DNA of 64,000 nt from Paenibacillus campinasensis (GTDB lineage: Bacteria; Bacillota; Bacilli; Paenibacillales; Paenibacillaceae), in contig NZ_NPBY01000038.1 in NCBI RefSeq assembly GCF_002272015.1, positions 124,001-188,000 of the forward strand, in the 5' to 3' direction. This document shows, piece after piece, positions 34,592 to 44,518 of the stretch. A program made the translations under genes and the position numbers. The notes under the pieces are model-generated. The model worked only from the letters and a program-made list of their open reading frames with translations, had not been told where the DNA came from and did no database searches. The first letter of the stretch is position 1, and each line of letters starts with the position of its first letter.

Positions 34592-35245
34592 ATGCGTATA
34601 CCATTCCTACCGGGCCGCGATCCCAGCTTCATCCGCAGATTGATCAACAAGCTGTCCATGATTGCCGCAGGCTCGATCATTCAGGGCTACGCCATGGCCG
34701 TATTCCTGTTTCCCCATGCGATTCCCTCCGGGGGCGGAGCCGGGATTGCCGTTCTGCTCAACCACGGTTTTGGCATACCGATGAGTCTCGGATTATGGTT
34801 CGCCAACATTGCGTTTCTGCTGTTTACCGTCCACTACCTGGGCAGCGTGAGCGCCGTCGGGACGGTGCTGGTTATTACCATAACCTCTGTGTCCGTCAAC
34901 TTCTTTGAAGTTTATGTGGCGCCGCCGATGAACAACGTATGGCTGGATCTGCTGCTCGGCTCGCTCCTGCTCGGGACAGGCATTGCGCTGCTGATGAAGC
35001 AGCGGGTATCCAACGGCGGGATTGGTTATGTGGCCCTCGCCATATACAAGTACAAACGCATTCATCCCGGCACTTCCTTGTTCTGGATGAACGGCTTTAT
35101 TTTTGCGCTGACGGCCTATGTCATTGATTGGCAAATCATCGTTCTGGCGGTGCTGTGCCAGTGGCTCTCCACGCGAATGATCCATTTCATTCTCCGCATC
35201 CAGAGTCCGAGGCCGGCGCTGCGCCCGGCTTGGCGCAAGAAGTGA
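34592..35245 (+). CDS. YitT/DUF161-like membrane protein
   Basis: The 217-residue protein has five to six membrane helices. YitT-family features include IIQGYAMAVFLFPHAIPSGGGAGIAVLLNHGFGIPMSLGLWFANI. It has a basic C-terminus but lacks the usual soluble DUF2179 domain, so it is the short form. Function unknown. The ATG at 34592 is spaced 11 bases from AAGGA; an ATG at 34580 would overlap that site. Confidence 0.75.
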   Translation: MRIPFLPGRDPSFIRRLINKLSMIAAGSIIQGYAMAVFLFPHAIPSGGGAGIAVLLNHGFGIPMSLGLWFANIAFLLFTVHYLGSVSAVGTVLVITITSVSVNFFEVYVAPPMNNVWLDLLLGSLLLGTGIALLMKQRVSNGGIGYVALAIYKYKRIHPGTSLFWMNGFIFALTAYVIDWQIIVLAVLCQWLSTRMIHFILRIQSPRPALRPAWRKK

Positions 35246-35491
35246 CCTTTCCTTGCCCTTACGGCGCACGCTGCATGACAACCTTCGGTCGACGACATCC
35301 ACCTGCCAGGCTAACATCGCCGGGAGCGCCTGGTCGTCCACCGGAACCGAAGCTTCTCATTCTCGCACTAACGTATGCGGATCCGTCCGCTTCGTCCGGC
35401 AGATGCTGACAGACATGGGGCTCTTGATCATAGCCCGCGCTCACACTCGCACTATGTCTGTCTTTATCGCATCGGACTCATGTCCGTCGGT

Positions 35492-36772
35492 TTACCGTCC
35501 TCCAGCAGGCTTCAGCATGCCGACACGGCCCTTCTCTCTCTTCCCTTCAGGCCTCCGGTCCTGCTCTCCTTCCTCATGCTCCTTGTTCACCCGAATCAGG
35601 AACAGCGCCAGCAGGCCTACGAGCAGCGTAAAGGCCGCCAGTGACAGAAACATCCCGACCCGCGACCATTCCATCAGCCATCCGAACAGCGGCGGGCCAA
35701 TCGCCACACCGAAGAAACGGACGGAGCCGTACAGCGAGGTGACAAAGCCTCTTCGTTCCTTCCCTACCGCACCGGTAATAAAGCTGTTGACACAAGGCAG
35801 AATCAAGCCGGTTCCGAGACTGCTAATGGCAAGCACGGCGATGAACAGCGTCAGATGCCCGATAAACGACAGCAGTGCATAAGAAATCGTCATAAACGCA
35901 AACCCGAGCACGATGAGACGCTTCATCAGCTTTTGGTTTTTGCCGATTTTGCTGCCGGTAACATACGAGGTTGTACACATCACGAGCAGCGGAACCGCCA
36001 GAATCAGCCCCTTGACCACCCCTTCGATGTGATGGGTCTTCTCCAGCACCTCGGACAGGAAGAACAGAATGCCGAACAAGGTGAACAGGCATGTGGCTCC
36101 CGCGAGATAGGCCGTCAGCAGCCATCTGCCTTCATGCTTGAACACGCTGGCGAGGCCCTGGAAGTACTTTTTCACCCCTGGGGGCTTCTCGCTCTTCTCC
36201 TTTTCCTTGATAAAAATCCACGTCAGAATGATCGAAATCAGCACCACGCCCGGAAAAGCAAAAAACACGCCATACCAAATGATCAAACCGATCAAAGAGC
36301 CGAGAATCGGCGATATGACCTTCCCGAAGCCGTTTGATGCCTCGACAAGCCCGAGCACCCGACTCTCTTCAGAGCCCTTGAATAAATCTCCTGCCAGCGC
36401 CATCGCAATCGGAGCTGTTCCCGCTGCCCCGATGCCCTGAAGCGTCCGCCCTACCAGGATCCAGGCATAAGCATTGGCGAACAGCGCTGCCGCAAAGCCG
36501 GCCAGAAGCCCGCCAATCCCGTACAAGAACAATGCCGGTATAATAACCACCTTGCGTGAGAACCTGTCAGATAAATAGCCGAGCACCGGAATCGCGAATG
36601 CGGCTACCAAGGAGAACATCGTGATCGTCAGGCTGACCTGCAATGATGTGAGATGAAGCTCTGACTTCATCTTCGGCAGCACCGGAATGATCATCGAGTT
36701 TCCAAGTGTCATAATAAGAGGAATCGATCCGATCGCTACGATCGTTTTAGTGGAAGTACGCTGTTCACCCAT
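35492..36772 (-). CDS. MFS transporter, drug-efflux type
   Basis: The 426-residue protein has twelve helices. MFS signatures are [28 protein letters not shown] (motif A region) and [21 protein letters not shown]. The C-terminal tail is basic and hydrophilic. It probably exports small compounds with proton influx. It is divergent from the two-component system and may be one of its targets. The 246 bases after it (35246-35491) hold no recognised feature. Confidence 0.88.
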   Translation of the reverse strand: MGEQRTSTKTIVAIGSIPLIMTLGNSMIIPVLPKMKSELHLTSLQVSLTITMFSLVAAFAIPVLGYLSDRFSRKVVIIPALFLYGIGGLLAGFAAALFANAYAWILVGRTLQGIGAAGTAPIAMALAGDLFKGSEESRVLGLVEASNGFGKVISPILGSLIGLIIWYGVFFAFPGVVLISIILTWIFIKEKEKSEKPPGVKKYFQGLASVFKHEGRWLLTAYLAGATCLFTLFGILFFLSEVLEKTHHIEGVVKGLILAVPLLVMCTTSYVTGSKIGKNQKLMKRLIVLGFAFMTISYALLSFIGHLTLFIAVLAISSLGTGLILPCVNSFITGAVGKERRGFVTSLYGSVRFFGVAIGPPLFGWLMEWSRVGMFLSLAAFTLLVGLLALFLIRVNKEHEEGEQDRRPEGKREKGRVGMLKPAGGR

Positions 36773-36918
36773 ACTGCTGCAAGTCCCCTTCCTTCGTCAA
36801 ACATGCGCTTAGAATGTCCTGCCAGGTTACCCTTTATTCCAGATGGAGCATTTGTTTCGTTGCAGAAATCATGTTAGTATCCAAAGCAAGATCGAGAACA
36901 TGATGGCGAGGTTGTTAT

Positions 36919-37593
36919 ATGTCAACAATATTAATTGTGGAAGATGAAGTCATCCTGCGGGAAGTGATGAAGGATTATTTGCTGGAGGACGGTTATCAGG
37001 TGCTGGAGGCCGGCGATGGCAAAAAAGCGCTGGAGCTTGTAAAAGAGACCGGCGTGGATCTGATCATTCTGGACATTATGCTGCCGGAGATGGACGGATG
37101 GTCGGTGTGCAAACGAATCCGCAAGGAATCGGACGTTCCGATCATCATGCTGACAGCCCGCTCCGATGAAGACGATACGCTGATGGGCTTTGAGCTGGGG
37201 GCAGACGATTATGTTACCAAGCCGTACAGCCCGCCGATCCTGCTGGCCCGAGTCAAGCGGCTACTACAGACCCGGCAGCTCCGTGTACAAGCGGACACTT
37301 CCCTCACCTGCGGCAGCATCACCATTCATTTTCCGTCCCGAACGGTTACGGTGGATGGGGCTCCTTGCAGCTTGACGCATACCGAATTTGAGATGCTCGC
37401 TTATTTGATGAAGAACAGAGGCATCATCATAACCAGGGAACAGTTAATTACCAAGATCTGGGGGTATGACTATATTGGCGATGACCGGACGATCAACAGC
37501 CATATCCGCAATCTGCGGGCCAAGCTGGGAGAACACGCCGGGCATATTGTCACCGTTGTACGATCAGGCTATAAATTCGAGGAGCATCCATGA
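36919..37593 (+). CDS. OmpR/PhoB family response regulator
   Basis: The 224-residue protein has a receiver domain with acidic pair EDE near 8-10, phospho-Asp in IILDIMLPEMDG (about residue 53), Thr in IIMLTARS and Lys in DDYVTKPYSP. A C-terminal winged helix (LTHTEFEMLAYLMKNRG, DDRTINSHIRNLRAKLG, VRSGYKF) follows. It overlaps its kinase gene by four bases. Confidence 0.93.
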   Translation: MSTILIVEDEVILREVMKDYLLEDGYQVLEAGDGKKALELVKETGVDLIILDIMLPEMDGWSVCKRIRKESDVPIIMLTARSDEDDTLMGFELGADDYVTKPYSPPILLARVKRLLQTRQLRVQADTSLTCGSITIHFPSRTVTVDGAPCSLTHTEFEMLAYLMKNRGIIITREQLITKIWGYDYIGDDRTINSHIRNLRAKLGEHAGHIVTVVRSGYKFEEHP

Positions 37594-39413
37594 AGAGCAT
37601 TGTACTTAAGCTGTTTCTGCTGACCACGATGGTCTGCCTGCTCACAGTCGCCATTATATTTGTTGGACAGACCGTGTTCTTCAAGCAATTCTATGCTCAT
37701 CAGAAAATACAGGACGTCCAATCGGCCATTCAAGCCTATGTCGAAGATGAACGCAAGGCTGGTGACAACCCTCAAGCGCTCGCAGAGCTGGAACAGGATT
37801 TCTATCGACAGCATAACACTTGGATTGCCACCCTGGACGCGCAAGGGCGCTTGAAGTTTACAGACGATTTTCTGATGGAAATCAGACTGGATCAAGCCGA
37901 GGGCTTCGATCTTGCTGATGCCGTACTAACCATTCCTTTGTACAGTGTGATGAACGCGGAGGATTTCTACAGCGATCGTCCGTTCCCTCAGCCCTGGGTA
38001 CAAGAGGGAGAAGAGATCACAATCGAAGGCATCATGATCCACGGGCAGCCTATTCCCCAGCGCATGGGAAGGGACGTCTCCAATCTGCGTTCAGAGAATC
38101 GCCTGGAGAACAGCCAGATGGTAAACAAGGAGTTCGAGATTCTCCATAACCGCTATCATAGCAACGGGACCAAGTATCGTGAGGCCTACCCCGGATTTCT
38201 GGTCCAAGGCACGATTACACAGCTTCGAACTCCTGAAGGGGCAGCGGCCGCGCGCTATGCCAACCGCTTATTTATGGATCGCATCCTGGCGTTTCAAGCG
38301 GACCTGCTGTACGGTGACTTCGATCCCTCCCCGGGTCCCCATCCCGTTATGGATTTCTCGGAAAATCAGGTGAATTACAAAATCTTCGTCGAGCGCAGCC
38401 AAGACGGCGACGGAAATGCTGAATATGTGTTTGCGATGACGTCGCTGCAGCCGGTGAATGAAGCGGTGGGGATGCTCGAACAATACTACGTGTATGTGAT
38501 TATCGCCACGATCCTGCTGGTGATGCTCGTTTCCTTTTATTATTCCCGGCGGATATCCCGTCCTCTGCTGCGCATGAATCGTGTCACCCGGCAAATGGCA
38601 GGCCTGGATTTCTCGGAGGATCTTCCGATTACAAGCAAGGACGAGATCGGCAGCTTGTCGCGCAGCATCAATGAGCTGTCCGGACGGCTTCATGCCCATA
38701 TCCTCCGCTTGGAGGAGGACATCGAGAAGGAGAAACAGCTGGAGCGTACGCGTAAAGAATTCATATCCAGCGTTTCGCATGAGCTCAAGACGCCGCTGAG
38801 CGTTATTCAGAGCTGTCTTGCCATTCTGAAGGACGGCATCGCCCCTCATAAACGGGACTATTATTTTCAAGCGATGGAAGATGAGGTCCGCCGCATGGAT
38901 ATGCTGATTGCCGATATGCTGGAGCTGGCCAAGTATGAATCCGGAACGTATAAAATGAACATGGACTCCTTTTCTATCGATGCCGTCATCGAGCGGACCT
39001 GCGCTAAACTGGCGGATGAACTCGCGGCTAAGCAGCTTCATTTATACACTTCCCTGCCGCCTGTAGTGGTCATGGGCAACGAGCTTCGGATTGAACAGGT
39101 CATCGTCAATTTCCTGACCAATGCGATTCGTTATACGCCGGAGCAGCAGGCCATTCACATTACAATCTCCAAGGAGACGGATAGCGCCCGGATCTCCATC
39201 GAGAATAAAGGGGCTCGCATTCCGGATGAGCAGCTGGAGAGAATCTGGGACCGCTTCTACCGCGGCGAGCAATCACGCGGCCGCGCGACGGGCGGAACCG
39301 GACTTGGCCTTGCGATATCCAAGAAAATTCTGGAGATGCACGGCGTGCCTTATGGCGCGGTTAACACAGACGATGGGGTTTTGTTTTATTTTCATTTACG
39401 CACAAAAACGTAG
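37590..39413 (+). CDS. Sensor histidine kinase
   Basis: The 607-residue kinase has one N-terminal helix, an extracytoplasmic sensor of about 270 residues, a second helix near 295-315 (YVYVIIATILLVMLVSFYY), HAMP, HisKA with the phosphorylated His in SSVSHELKTPLSV (about 397), and HATPase with NFLTNAIRYTP, IENKGARIPDEQ and GTGLGLAISK. The ligand is unknown; the large sensor contains no recognised fold. It pairs with the response regulator upstream. Confidence 0.92.
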   Translation: MKSIVLKLFLLTTMVCLLTVAIIFVGQTVFFKQFYAHQKIQDVQSAIQAYVEDERKAGDNPQALAELEQDFYRQHNTWIATLDAQGRLKFTDDFLMEIRLDQAEGFDLADAVLTIPLYSVMNAEDFYSDRPFPQPWVQEGEEITIEGIMIHGQPIPQRMGRDVSNLRSENRLENSQMVNKEFEILHNRYHSNGTKYREAYPGFLVQGTITQLRTPEGAAAARYANRLFMDRILAFQADLLYGDFDPSPGPHPVMDFSENQVNYKIFVERSQDGDGNAEYVFAMTSLQPVNEAVGMLEQYYVYVIIATILLVMLVSFYYSRRISRPLLRMNRVTRQMAGLDFSEDLPITSKDEIGSLSRSINELSGRLHAHILRLEEDIEKEKQLERTRKEFISSVSHELKTPLSVIQSCLAILKDGIAPHKRDYYFQAMEDEVRRMDMLIADMLELAKYESGTYKMNMDSFSIDAVIERTCAKLADELAAKQLHLYTSLPPVVVMGNELRIEQVIVNFLTNAIRYTPEQQAIHITISKETDSARISIENKGARIPDEQLERIWDRFYRGEQSRGRATGGTGLGLAISKKILEMHGVPYGAVNTDDGVLFYFHLRTKT

Positions 39414-39437
39414 AGCGAAAGGCTCTGCGTTTTTTTA
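39405..39437 (+). terminator. Terminator after the two-component system
   Basis: ACGTAGAGC pairs with GCTCTGCGT around a short loop, followed by seven Ts. It overlaps the last codons of the kinase gene. Confidence 0.8.
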
Positions 39438-39443
39438 TTTGAG

Positions 39444-39474
39444 CTTGATCTCATCTGCACTTCATCTTGATCTC
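39444..39474. promoter_or_regulatory. Direct repeat CTTGATCTC x2, 22 bases apart
   Basis: CTTGATCTC occurs at 39444-39452 and 39466-39474, two helical turns apart, upstream of the acyltransferase operon. OmpR-type regulators bind such direct repeats, and the regulator gene is directly upstream. Assignment is inferred. Confidence 0.5.
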
Positions 39475-39559
39475 GGCTGGCTACACTCGTTCTCGAAGCT
39501 TCAGGTGTACAGACACCGACATACAGAAGCTCTTACACCAACGAAGGAGAAGATGAGCC

Positions 39560-40249
39560 ATGAAAAAGATTATGATGATATTCCTTACGGGAAGCCTGGC
39601 GATTGCCTTGACTGCTTGCGGACAGGATGCACCCGTCATCCCTGAATCGGAGGGACAAGTATCTCAATCCCCCGAGACGCCCGAATCGCGGGGAACCAGC
39701 TCAACCGGATCAATGAACACCGATGCTCAACTGTGGTTTGAAGACAGTGTATTTTTCGGAGATTCCATTACGGAAGGGTTATCCTACCACGATGTGCTTA
39801 AGGAAGAGATTGTTCTGGCAGGCGCGGGAAAAACGTCGGAATTCGCACTTAAGGATGTTGAAGAGCTGGCCAAGCGAAACCCGAAGCGAATCTATATCCA
39901 GCTCGGCTCGGACGATATTCTGTGGCCTACGGACGATCCGATAGCGTACTCCATGAACAACTACGCCAAGCTGATTGAGGATATGAAGCAGCAGCTGCCG
40001 CAAGCAAGGATTACGCTTCTGTCCGTCACGCCGGTAACAGAGGCAGCAGAGGACAAGGAGCCGCGTTACAGCCGGATCGCAGATTACAATCACAGCCTCA
40101 AACAGCTCGCGGAGCGGGAGAACGTTCATTTTATCGATATCTCTCCGATATTTGCTGACAGCCCGGATCTGTATGATACCGACGGGATTCACTTCAAGCC
40201 CGAATATTATCCGATACTGTTGGAGTTTCTGAAGGATCAGGTGGAGTAG
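39560..40249 (+). CDS. SGNH/GDSL-family lipoprotein
   Basis: The 229-residue lipoprotein has lipobox ALTAC (Cys20), a Ser/Pro/Glu linker and an SGNH hydrolase domain: block I FFGDSITEG with Ser69, block III IQLGSDDI (Asp in place of the usual Asn) and block V DTDGIHFKPEYY with Asp/His. It may add or remove acetyl groups on a surface polymer together with the following MBOAT protein. RBS GAAGGAGAAG. Confidence 0.85.
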   Translation: MKKIMMIFLTGSLAIALTACGQDAPVIPESEGQVSQSPETPESRGTSSTGSMNTDAQLWFEDSVFFGDSITEGLSYHDVLKEEIVLAGAGKTSEFALKDVEELAKRNPKRIYIQLGSDDILWPTDDPIAYSMNNYAKLIEDMKQQLPQARITLLSVTPVTEAAEDKEPRYSRIADYNHSLKQLAERENVHFIDISPIFADSPDLYDTDGIHFKPEYYPILLEFLKDQVE

Positions 40250-40283
40250 GCCGCTGCAGGCTGCCATCCGGAGGTGACAATAC

Positions 40284-41690
40284 TTGGTCTTTAGCAGTCT
40301 CAACTTTCTGTTTCTTTTTCTCCCGCTGGCGCTGCTGGTCTATTATCTGTCGCCGAGGAAGCTGCGAAATGCTGTGCTGCTGGCGGCAAGCCTGATCTTC
40401 TATGCGTGGGGAGAGCCGCTGTACATTCTCCTGATGATCGGATCAACGGTATTCGATTATATGAACGGACGGCTGATCGAAAAGTACAGGCACCGGAAGG
40501 CAGTCCAAAGCACGGTGTTTATCGCATCGATGACAGGCAGTCTGGCGGTTCTCGGACTGTTCAAATATGCCGGTTTTGTCGTGGACAATATCAATCAGCT
40601 GTTTCACCTGAATATCGAGGCGGCTGATCTGCCGCTGCCCGTGGGGATTTCCTTCTACACATTTCAGACGATGTCCTACGTGATTGACGTCTACCGCGGC
40701 AAAGTGCCGGCGCAGCGGAATATCATCTCTTTCGGCGCCTACGTGGCCATGTTCCCGCAGCTTGTTGCCGGCCCGATCGTGAAGTACAGCCACATTGCCG
40801 CCCAGCTTGAATCCCGCAAAGTGACGCTGGAGCGCTTCGGGGAAGGCGCAGAGCTGTTCATGAGAGGCCTTGCCAAAAAAGTGCTGCTGGCCAACAATAT
40901 CGGGCTGCTATGGGCCCATATCAAGGCGGAGCCGATCGAGCAGCTGAGCGTACTGTCCGCATGGCTGGGCATAGTGGCATTTACGCTGCAAATTTATTTT
41001 GATTTCAGCGGATATTCCGACATGGCGCGCGGGCTTGGCAAGATGTTCGGGTTCGATTTCTTGGAGAACTTCCGTTACCCCTATATCTCCAGAAGCGTGA
41101 CGGAGTTCTGGCGGAGATGGCATATTTCGCTGGGCTCCTGGTTCCGCGAGTATGTGTATATCCCGCTTGGGGGCAATCGATCAGGGCTGGTGAAGCAGCT
41201 TCGCAATTTGGGGATCGTCTGGTTTCTGACCGGCTTCTGGCATGGGGCCAGCTGGAACTTTATCATCTGGGGATTGTATTTCGGCGTCCTTGTGATGACC
41301 GAGAAGCTGGTCTTGCTGCGCTGGCTTGAACGCAGCCCTGCCGTTGTCAGCCATGTCTACACACTGCTGGCGGTAATGGTAGGCTGGGTCTTGTTCGACC
41401 TGGAGCATATAGCTTCCGCCTGGCATTTCATCGGCGTGATGTTCGGCAGCGGCGCACATGCTGCAGTAGACCAGAAGGCGCTCTATGATCTGTCGACGTA
41501 TGCGGTCCTGCTTGTTCTGTCAGCTATCTGTGCAACCCCGCTGCCTGGGGCGATACTCACCTTAATCAAGCAAACATGGAGAACGGCCGGGATCGTGCTC
41601 ATCCCATTGATTTATGCGCTGCTCCTGGTGCTGTCTACCGCCTATTTGGTCAATGAAAGCTATAATCCATTTTTATATTTTCGATTCTAA
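40284..41690 (+). CDS. MBOAT family O-acyltransferase (AlgI-like)
   Basis: The 468-residue protein has about eleven membrane helices. MBOAT signatures are LPVGISFYTFQTMSYVIDVYRG, FPQLVAGPIVKY, YFDFSGYSDMARGLGKMFGF, FWRRWHISLGSWFREYVYIPLGGNR and the catalytic His in TGFWHGASWNFIIWG. It moves acyl groups across the membrane to a secreted polymer. TTG start with GGAGG 8 bases upstream. Confidence 0.92.
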   Translation: MVFSSLNFLFLFLPLALLVYYLSPRKLRNAVLLAASLIFYAWGEPLYILLMIGSTVFDYMNGRLIEKYRHRKAVQSTVFIASMTGSLAVLGLFKYAGFVVDNINQLFHLNIEAADLPLPVGISFYTFQTMSYVIDVYRGKVPAQRNIISFGAYVAMFPQLVAGPIVKYSHIAAQLESRKVTLERFGEGAELFMRGLAKKVLLANNIGLLWAHIKAEPIEQLSVLSAWLGIVAFTLQIYFDFSGYSDMARGLGKMFGFDFLENFRYPYISRSVTEFWRRWHISLGSWFREYVYIPLGGNRSGLVKQLRNLGIVWFLTGFWHGASWNFIIWGLYFGVLVMTEKLVLLRWLERSPAVVSHVYTLLAVMVGWVLFDLEHIASAWHFIGVMFGSGAHAAVDQKALYDLSTYAVLLVLSAICATPLPGAILTLIKQTWRTAGIVLIPLIYALLLVLSTAYLVNESYNPFLYFRF

Positions 41691-41706
41691 AAAAGGGGGG
41701 ACGGAC

Positions 41707-42852
41707 ATGGAACGGAATGTTACCCTCATTCGAAAAGCGCTGGCTGTTCTGCTGCCGCTGTTCATTGCTGTATTCGCCGTCCTCCATGTCGCGATGCCAG
41801 ATCGGTCATTCTCGGAAGCGGAGAACCGGGTGCTTCTGCAGCTGCCTCGCTTTTCCCTGAAAGCATTGATGTCCGGACAATTCACTGCCGACTTCGACCA
41901 ATACGTGTCCGATCAATTTGTGTTCAGGGATGCCTGGATCGGGGTGAAAACCGATGTGGACCGTGCGCTGGGAAAGAAGGAAAACGGCGGTGTCTTTCTG
42001 GCGGAGGACGGATATCTTATCCAAACATTCAATCCCCCTTCTGAGGCGGATGTGGAGAAGAGAGCCGAGGCCATCCTAGCCTTTGACCGCGCGACGCCGG
42101 AGCTGCGGAAATATGTCATGCTGGTGCCGACCGCAGCAACCGTGCTGCAGGATAAACTGCCTCCATTCGCTTCGGCCGGGGATGAGCTCCAGTATCTGGA
42201 ACGGATGCGAAGCAGATTTCCGGCCACGGTTCATGATATTGATGTATATCCGGCACTGGATGCTATGCGGGAGAAGCCGATTTTTTATCAAACCGACCAT
42301 CACTGGACCACCTTGGGAGCTTACACCGCTTACGTTGAGCTATGCAAACACCTGGGACTGAACCCGCTGCGCCAGGATGAATTTGATATTCGGCAGGCCA
42401 CTGACCACTTCTACGGATCGCTGTATTCCAGAAGCGGATTTCGCCATCTCCGGCCCGACCGGATTGAGCTGTATTGGCCGAAGGACCCGGTGAAATATAC
42501 GGTAACCTACGTCGATGAAGGGCTCACTACAGATTCGCTGTATGCCGTGGACCAGCTTGAAGCCAAGGACAAATACGCGGTGTTCCTGAACGGAAATCAT
42601 GGACTCGTCCAGATCAAGACCGCCCATCCCAGCAAGAAGAAGCTGCTCTTGGTCAAGGACTCGTATGCCAACAGCTTGATTCCGTTTCTGTTACCGCATT
42701 TCAGCGAGATTGATGTCGTTGACTTGAGGTACTACGAGGAGGATTTAGCCTCGTTTGCGAAGGCGCGAGATTTTGATGATATGCTGCTGCTGTACAATGC
42801 CAACACGTTTTTTGAGGATTCGTCTATATTAACCTTGCATGAATCGGAGTGA
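41707..42852 (+). CDS. DHHW-family protein (AlgJ/X-like SGNH acyltransferase partner)
   Basis: The 381-residue protein has one N-terminal membrane anchor and an extracytoplasmic SGNH-like domain with FYQTDHHWTTLGAYTAY, the motif that names the DHHW family, then LLLVKDSYANSLIPFLLPHF. It probably accepts the acyl group from the MBOAT protein and places it on the polymer. The ATG at 41707 follows AAAAAGGGGGGA. Confidence 0.88.
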   Translation: MERNVTLIRKALAVLLPLFIAVFAVLHVAMPDRSFSEAENRVLLQLPRFSLKALMSGQFTADFDQYVSDQFVFRDAWIGVKTDVDRALGKKENGGVFLAEDGYLIQTFNPPSEADVEKRAEAILAFDRATPELRKYVMLVPTAATVLQDKLPPFASAGDELQYLERMRSRFPATVHDIDVYPALDAMREKPIFYQTDHHWTTLGAYTAYVELCKHLGLNPLRQDEFDIRQATDHFYGSLYSRSGFRHLRPDRIELYWPKDPVKYTVTYVDEGLTTDSLYAVDQLEAKDKYAVFLNGNHGLVQIKTAHPSKKKLLLVKDSYANSLIPFLLPHFSEIDVVDLRYYEEDLASFAKARDFDDMLLLYNANTFFEDSSILTLHESE

Positions 42853-42856
42853 TCTA

Positions 42857-43351
42857 ATGAGACAAACACAATTACGTATATGGAGCTTCCCCCTCGTCCT
42901 GCTTGCCCTTGCCGTTGCCTTCGGCATATTATCCGGCTGCTCCGGCAGCGGTACGAACGCTGAAGAACCAGCCTCGGCAGCTGAAATCGGGCAGGCTATC
43001 GAGCAGGCGGTACAATTGGATCATATGAATAAGGGCGATCTGGATAAAATTCAGAAAATATATCGGATCGACAAGGATGACATTGCAGACTTTGTGCTCT
43101 ATACGTCGGCATCCAATGTGAAAGCTGATGAACTTGCTGTGATTCAACTCAAGGACCCGGGCCGGATTGCGAGTGTTAAGGAGAACATCGAGCTGCACAT
43201 CGAGCGCCAGAAAGCCAAATTTAAAGACTATCGGCCTGACGAATATTATCTGGTTGAACGGCATGTTATGAAATCAAAGGGTTCCTATGTCTTATTCGCC
43301 GTATCCGACCAGGCTGATCAAATGGAACGCGTATTTGATGACGCATTCTAA
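42857..43351 (+). CDS. DUF4358 family lipoprotein
   Basis: The 164-residue lipoprotein has lipobox LSGC and a domain with LDHMNKGDLDKIQKIYRIDKDDIADFVLYTSASNVKADELAVIQLKD typical of DUF4358. This family often follows MBOAT and DHHW genes. It probably assists the surface acylation complex. The ATG at 42857 follows GGAGTGA at the end of the preceding gene. Confidence 0.8.
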   Translation: MRQTQLRIWSFPLVLLALAVAFGILSGCSGSGTNAEEPASAAEIGQAIEQAVQLDHMNKGDLDKIQKIYRIDKDDIADFVLYTSASNVKADELAVIQLKDPGRIASVKENIELHIERQKAKFKDYRPDEYYLVERHVMKSKGSYVLFAVSDQADQMERVFDDAF

Positions 43352-43372
43352 ACGCAACAGCAAGCGACCGTC

Positions 43373-43405
43373 CTCCGACTTATCACGGGAACGGTCGCTC
43401 TTCTA
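43373..43405 (+). terminator. Terminator of the acyltransferase operon
   Basis: AGCGACCGT (43373-43381) pairs with ACGGTCGCT (43391-43399), followed by a T-rich tail. The convergent catalase gene ends 27 bases further. Confidence 0.8.
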
Positions 43406-43431
43406 TTCCTTGGAATCCTATTGATGCCTGC

Positions 43432-44286
43432 TTATTTCAGTCCGCGTCCTTCGTTCGCCACATAAGGCCCGGTTCCTGGCACGGAATGCTGATGCATCGC
43501 TGCCGGCTTAAGCTCAGGAGCACCGCCGCGTGCTTGCGGATTCTCTACGTATTCGAAATTGCCGGTTCCGTCCGGAAGCGGCCCGGATGCCCAAGGCCCT
43601 TGTCTGCTCTCTTCTCCGACGGAGAAATTAATGAATTGACGCGTTGCCTCTCTGACGGTACGCTCTCTCGGGAAGGAAGCCGGTGCCACTGGCCCGTCGA
43701 TCGCTTCCAGTTCTTCAATGGCAGCCAGCCACTGATTCTGGTGCAAAATATCACGGGAGATCATAAAGGACAGCATGTCGCGCACCCCTGCGTCTGTCGT
43801 CTGCTCGTACAGCCGTACGACCTGCAGCAGACCTTGCGTCTCTGCATTCAGATTGGCGCGGAAGTCGGCCAGCAGGTGGCCGCTGGATACGATGTAGCGG
43901 CTGTTCCATGGGAAGCCGTTGCTGTCCGTCGGGGTCGCGCCAAGACCGGACACAATCGCATGCTGCGGATTCATGCCGCCAAGCGCAGCTGCAATGAGCG
44001 GATCCTGAGCCGCTTTATCCACTTCATCAGCCGGTGCGCCGTCCAGAAGCTGGGCAATCATCGTGCACAGCATCTCCACGTGACCGATTTCCTCGGTGCC
44101 GATGTCCAGCAGCATATCCCGGTATTTTTGCTCAGCCCGGCAGTTGAAGCCCTGGAACAAATACTGCATCATGACCGACATCTCACCAAATTGTCCTCCA
44201 AGCACCTCCTGCAGCTTGCGCGCAAACACCGGGTCCGGTCTTTCCGGTTTCGCCCGGTACTGCAGCTCTTTCATGTGGATAAACAT
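43432..44286 (-). CDS. Manganese catalase
   Basis: The 284-residue ferritin-like protein has dimanganese ligands in GEMSVMMQYLFQG, EEIGHVEMLCTMI, LNAETQGLLQVVRLYE and RDILHQNQWLAAIEEL. It has the C-terminal tail of non-haem catalases, here rich in Gly/Pro/His. It breaks down hydrogen peroxide. The ATG at 44286 has AAGGAGGAT upstream. Similar proteins occur in spore coats (CotJC, YdbD). Confidence 0.92.
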   Translation of the reverse strand: MFIHMKELQYRAKPERPDPVFARKLQEVLGGQFGEMSVMMQYLFQGFNCRAEQKYRDMLLDIGTEEIGHVEMLCTMIAQLLDGAPADEVDKAAQDPLIAAALGGMNPQHAIVSGLGATPTDSNGFPWNSRYIVSSGHLLADFRANLNAETQGLLQVVRLYEQTTDAGVRDMLSFMISRDILHQNQWLAAIEELEAIDGPVAPASFPRERTVREATRQFINFSVGEESRQGPWASGPLPDGTGNFEYVENPQARGGAPELKPAAMHQHSVPGTGPYVANEGRGLK

Positions 44287-44474
44287 ACGATCATCCTCCT
44301 TCATCATGCTGTTTGTTTGTATATGAAATTAACGGGGTCGATTATCATATACCCGCCCTGAGAGCGGCTAATCAGCTCGAGATGACGCTAGCCTGCTGGC
44401 AACCGCCTATAAACAGCGCGGATCACGCTGCCTCGGACTGGCTATTCTAAACGCCAAGTGCCCAGAACGAAGAA

Positions 44475-44508
44475 ATCCCGCAAACCTCTCGTTTGAGGCT
44501 TGCGGGAT
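44475..44508 (-). terminator. Terminator of the secreted-enzyme operon
   Basis: ATCCCGCAA (44475-44483) and TTGCGGGAT (44500-44508) enclose an inner CCTC/GAGG stem. It lies 11 bases after the GH92 stop and is followed by a T-rich tail on the minus strand. Confidence 0.85.
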
Positions 44509-44518
44509 ATTCTGCATG

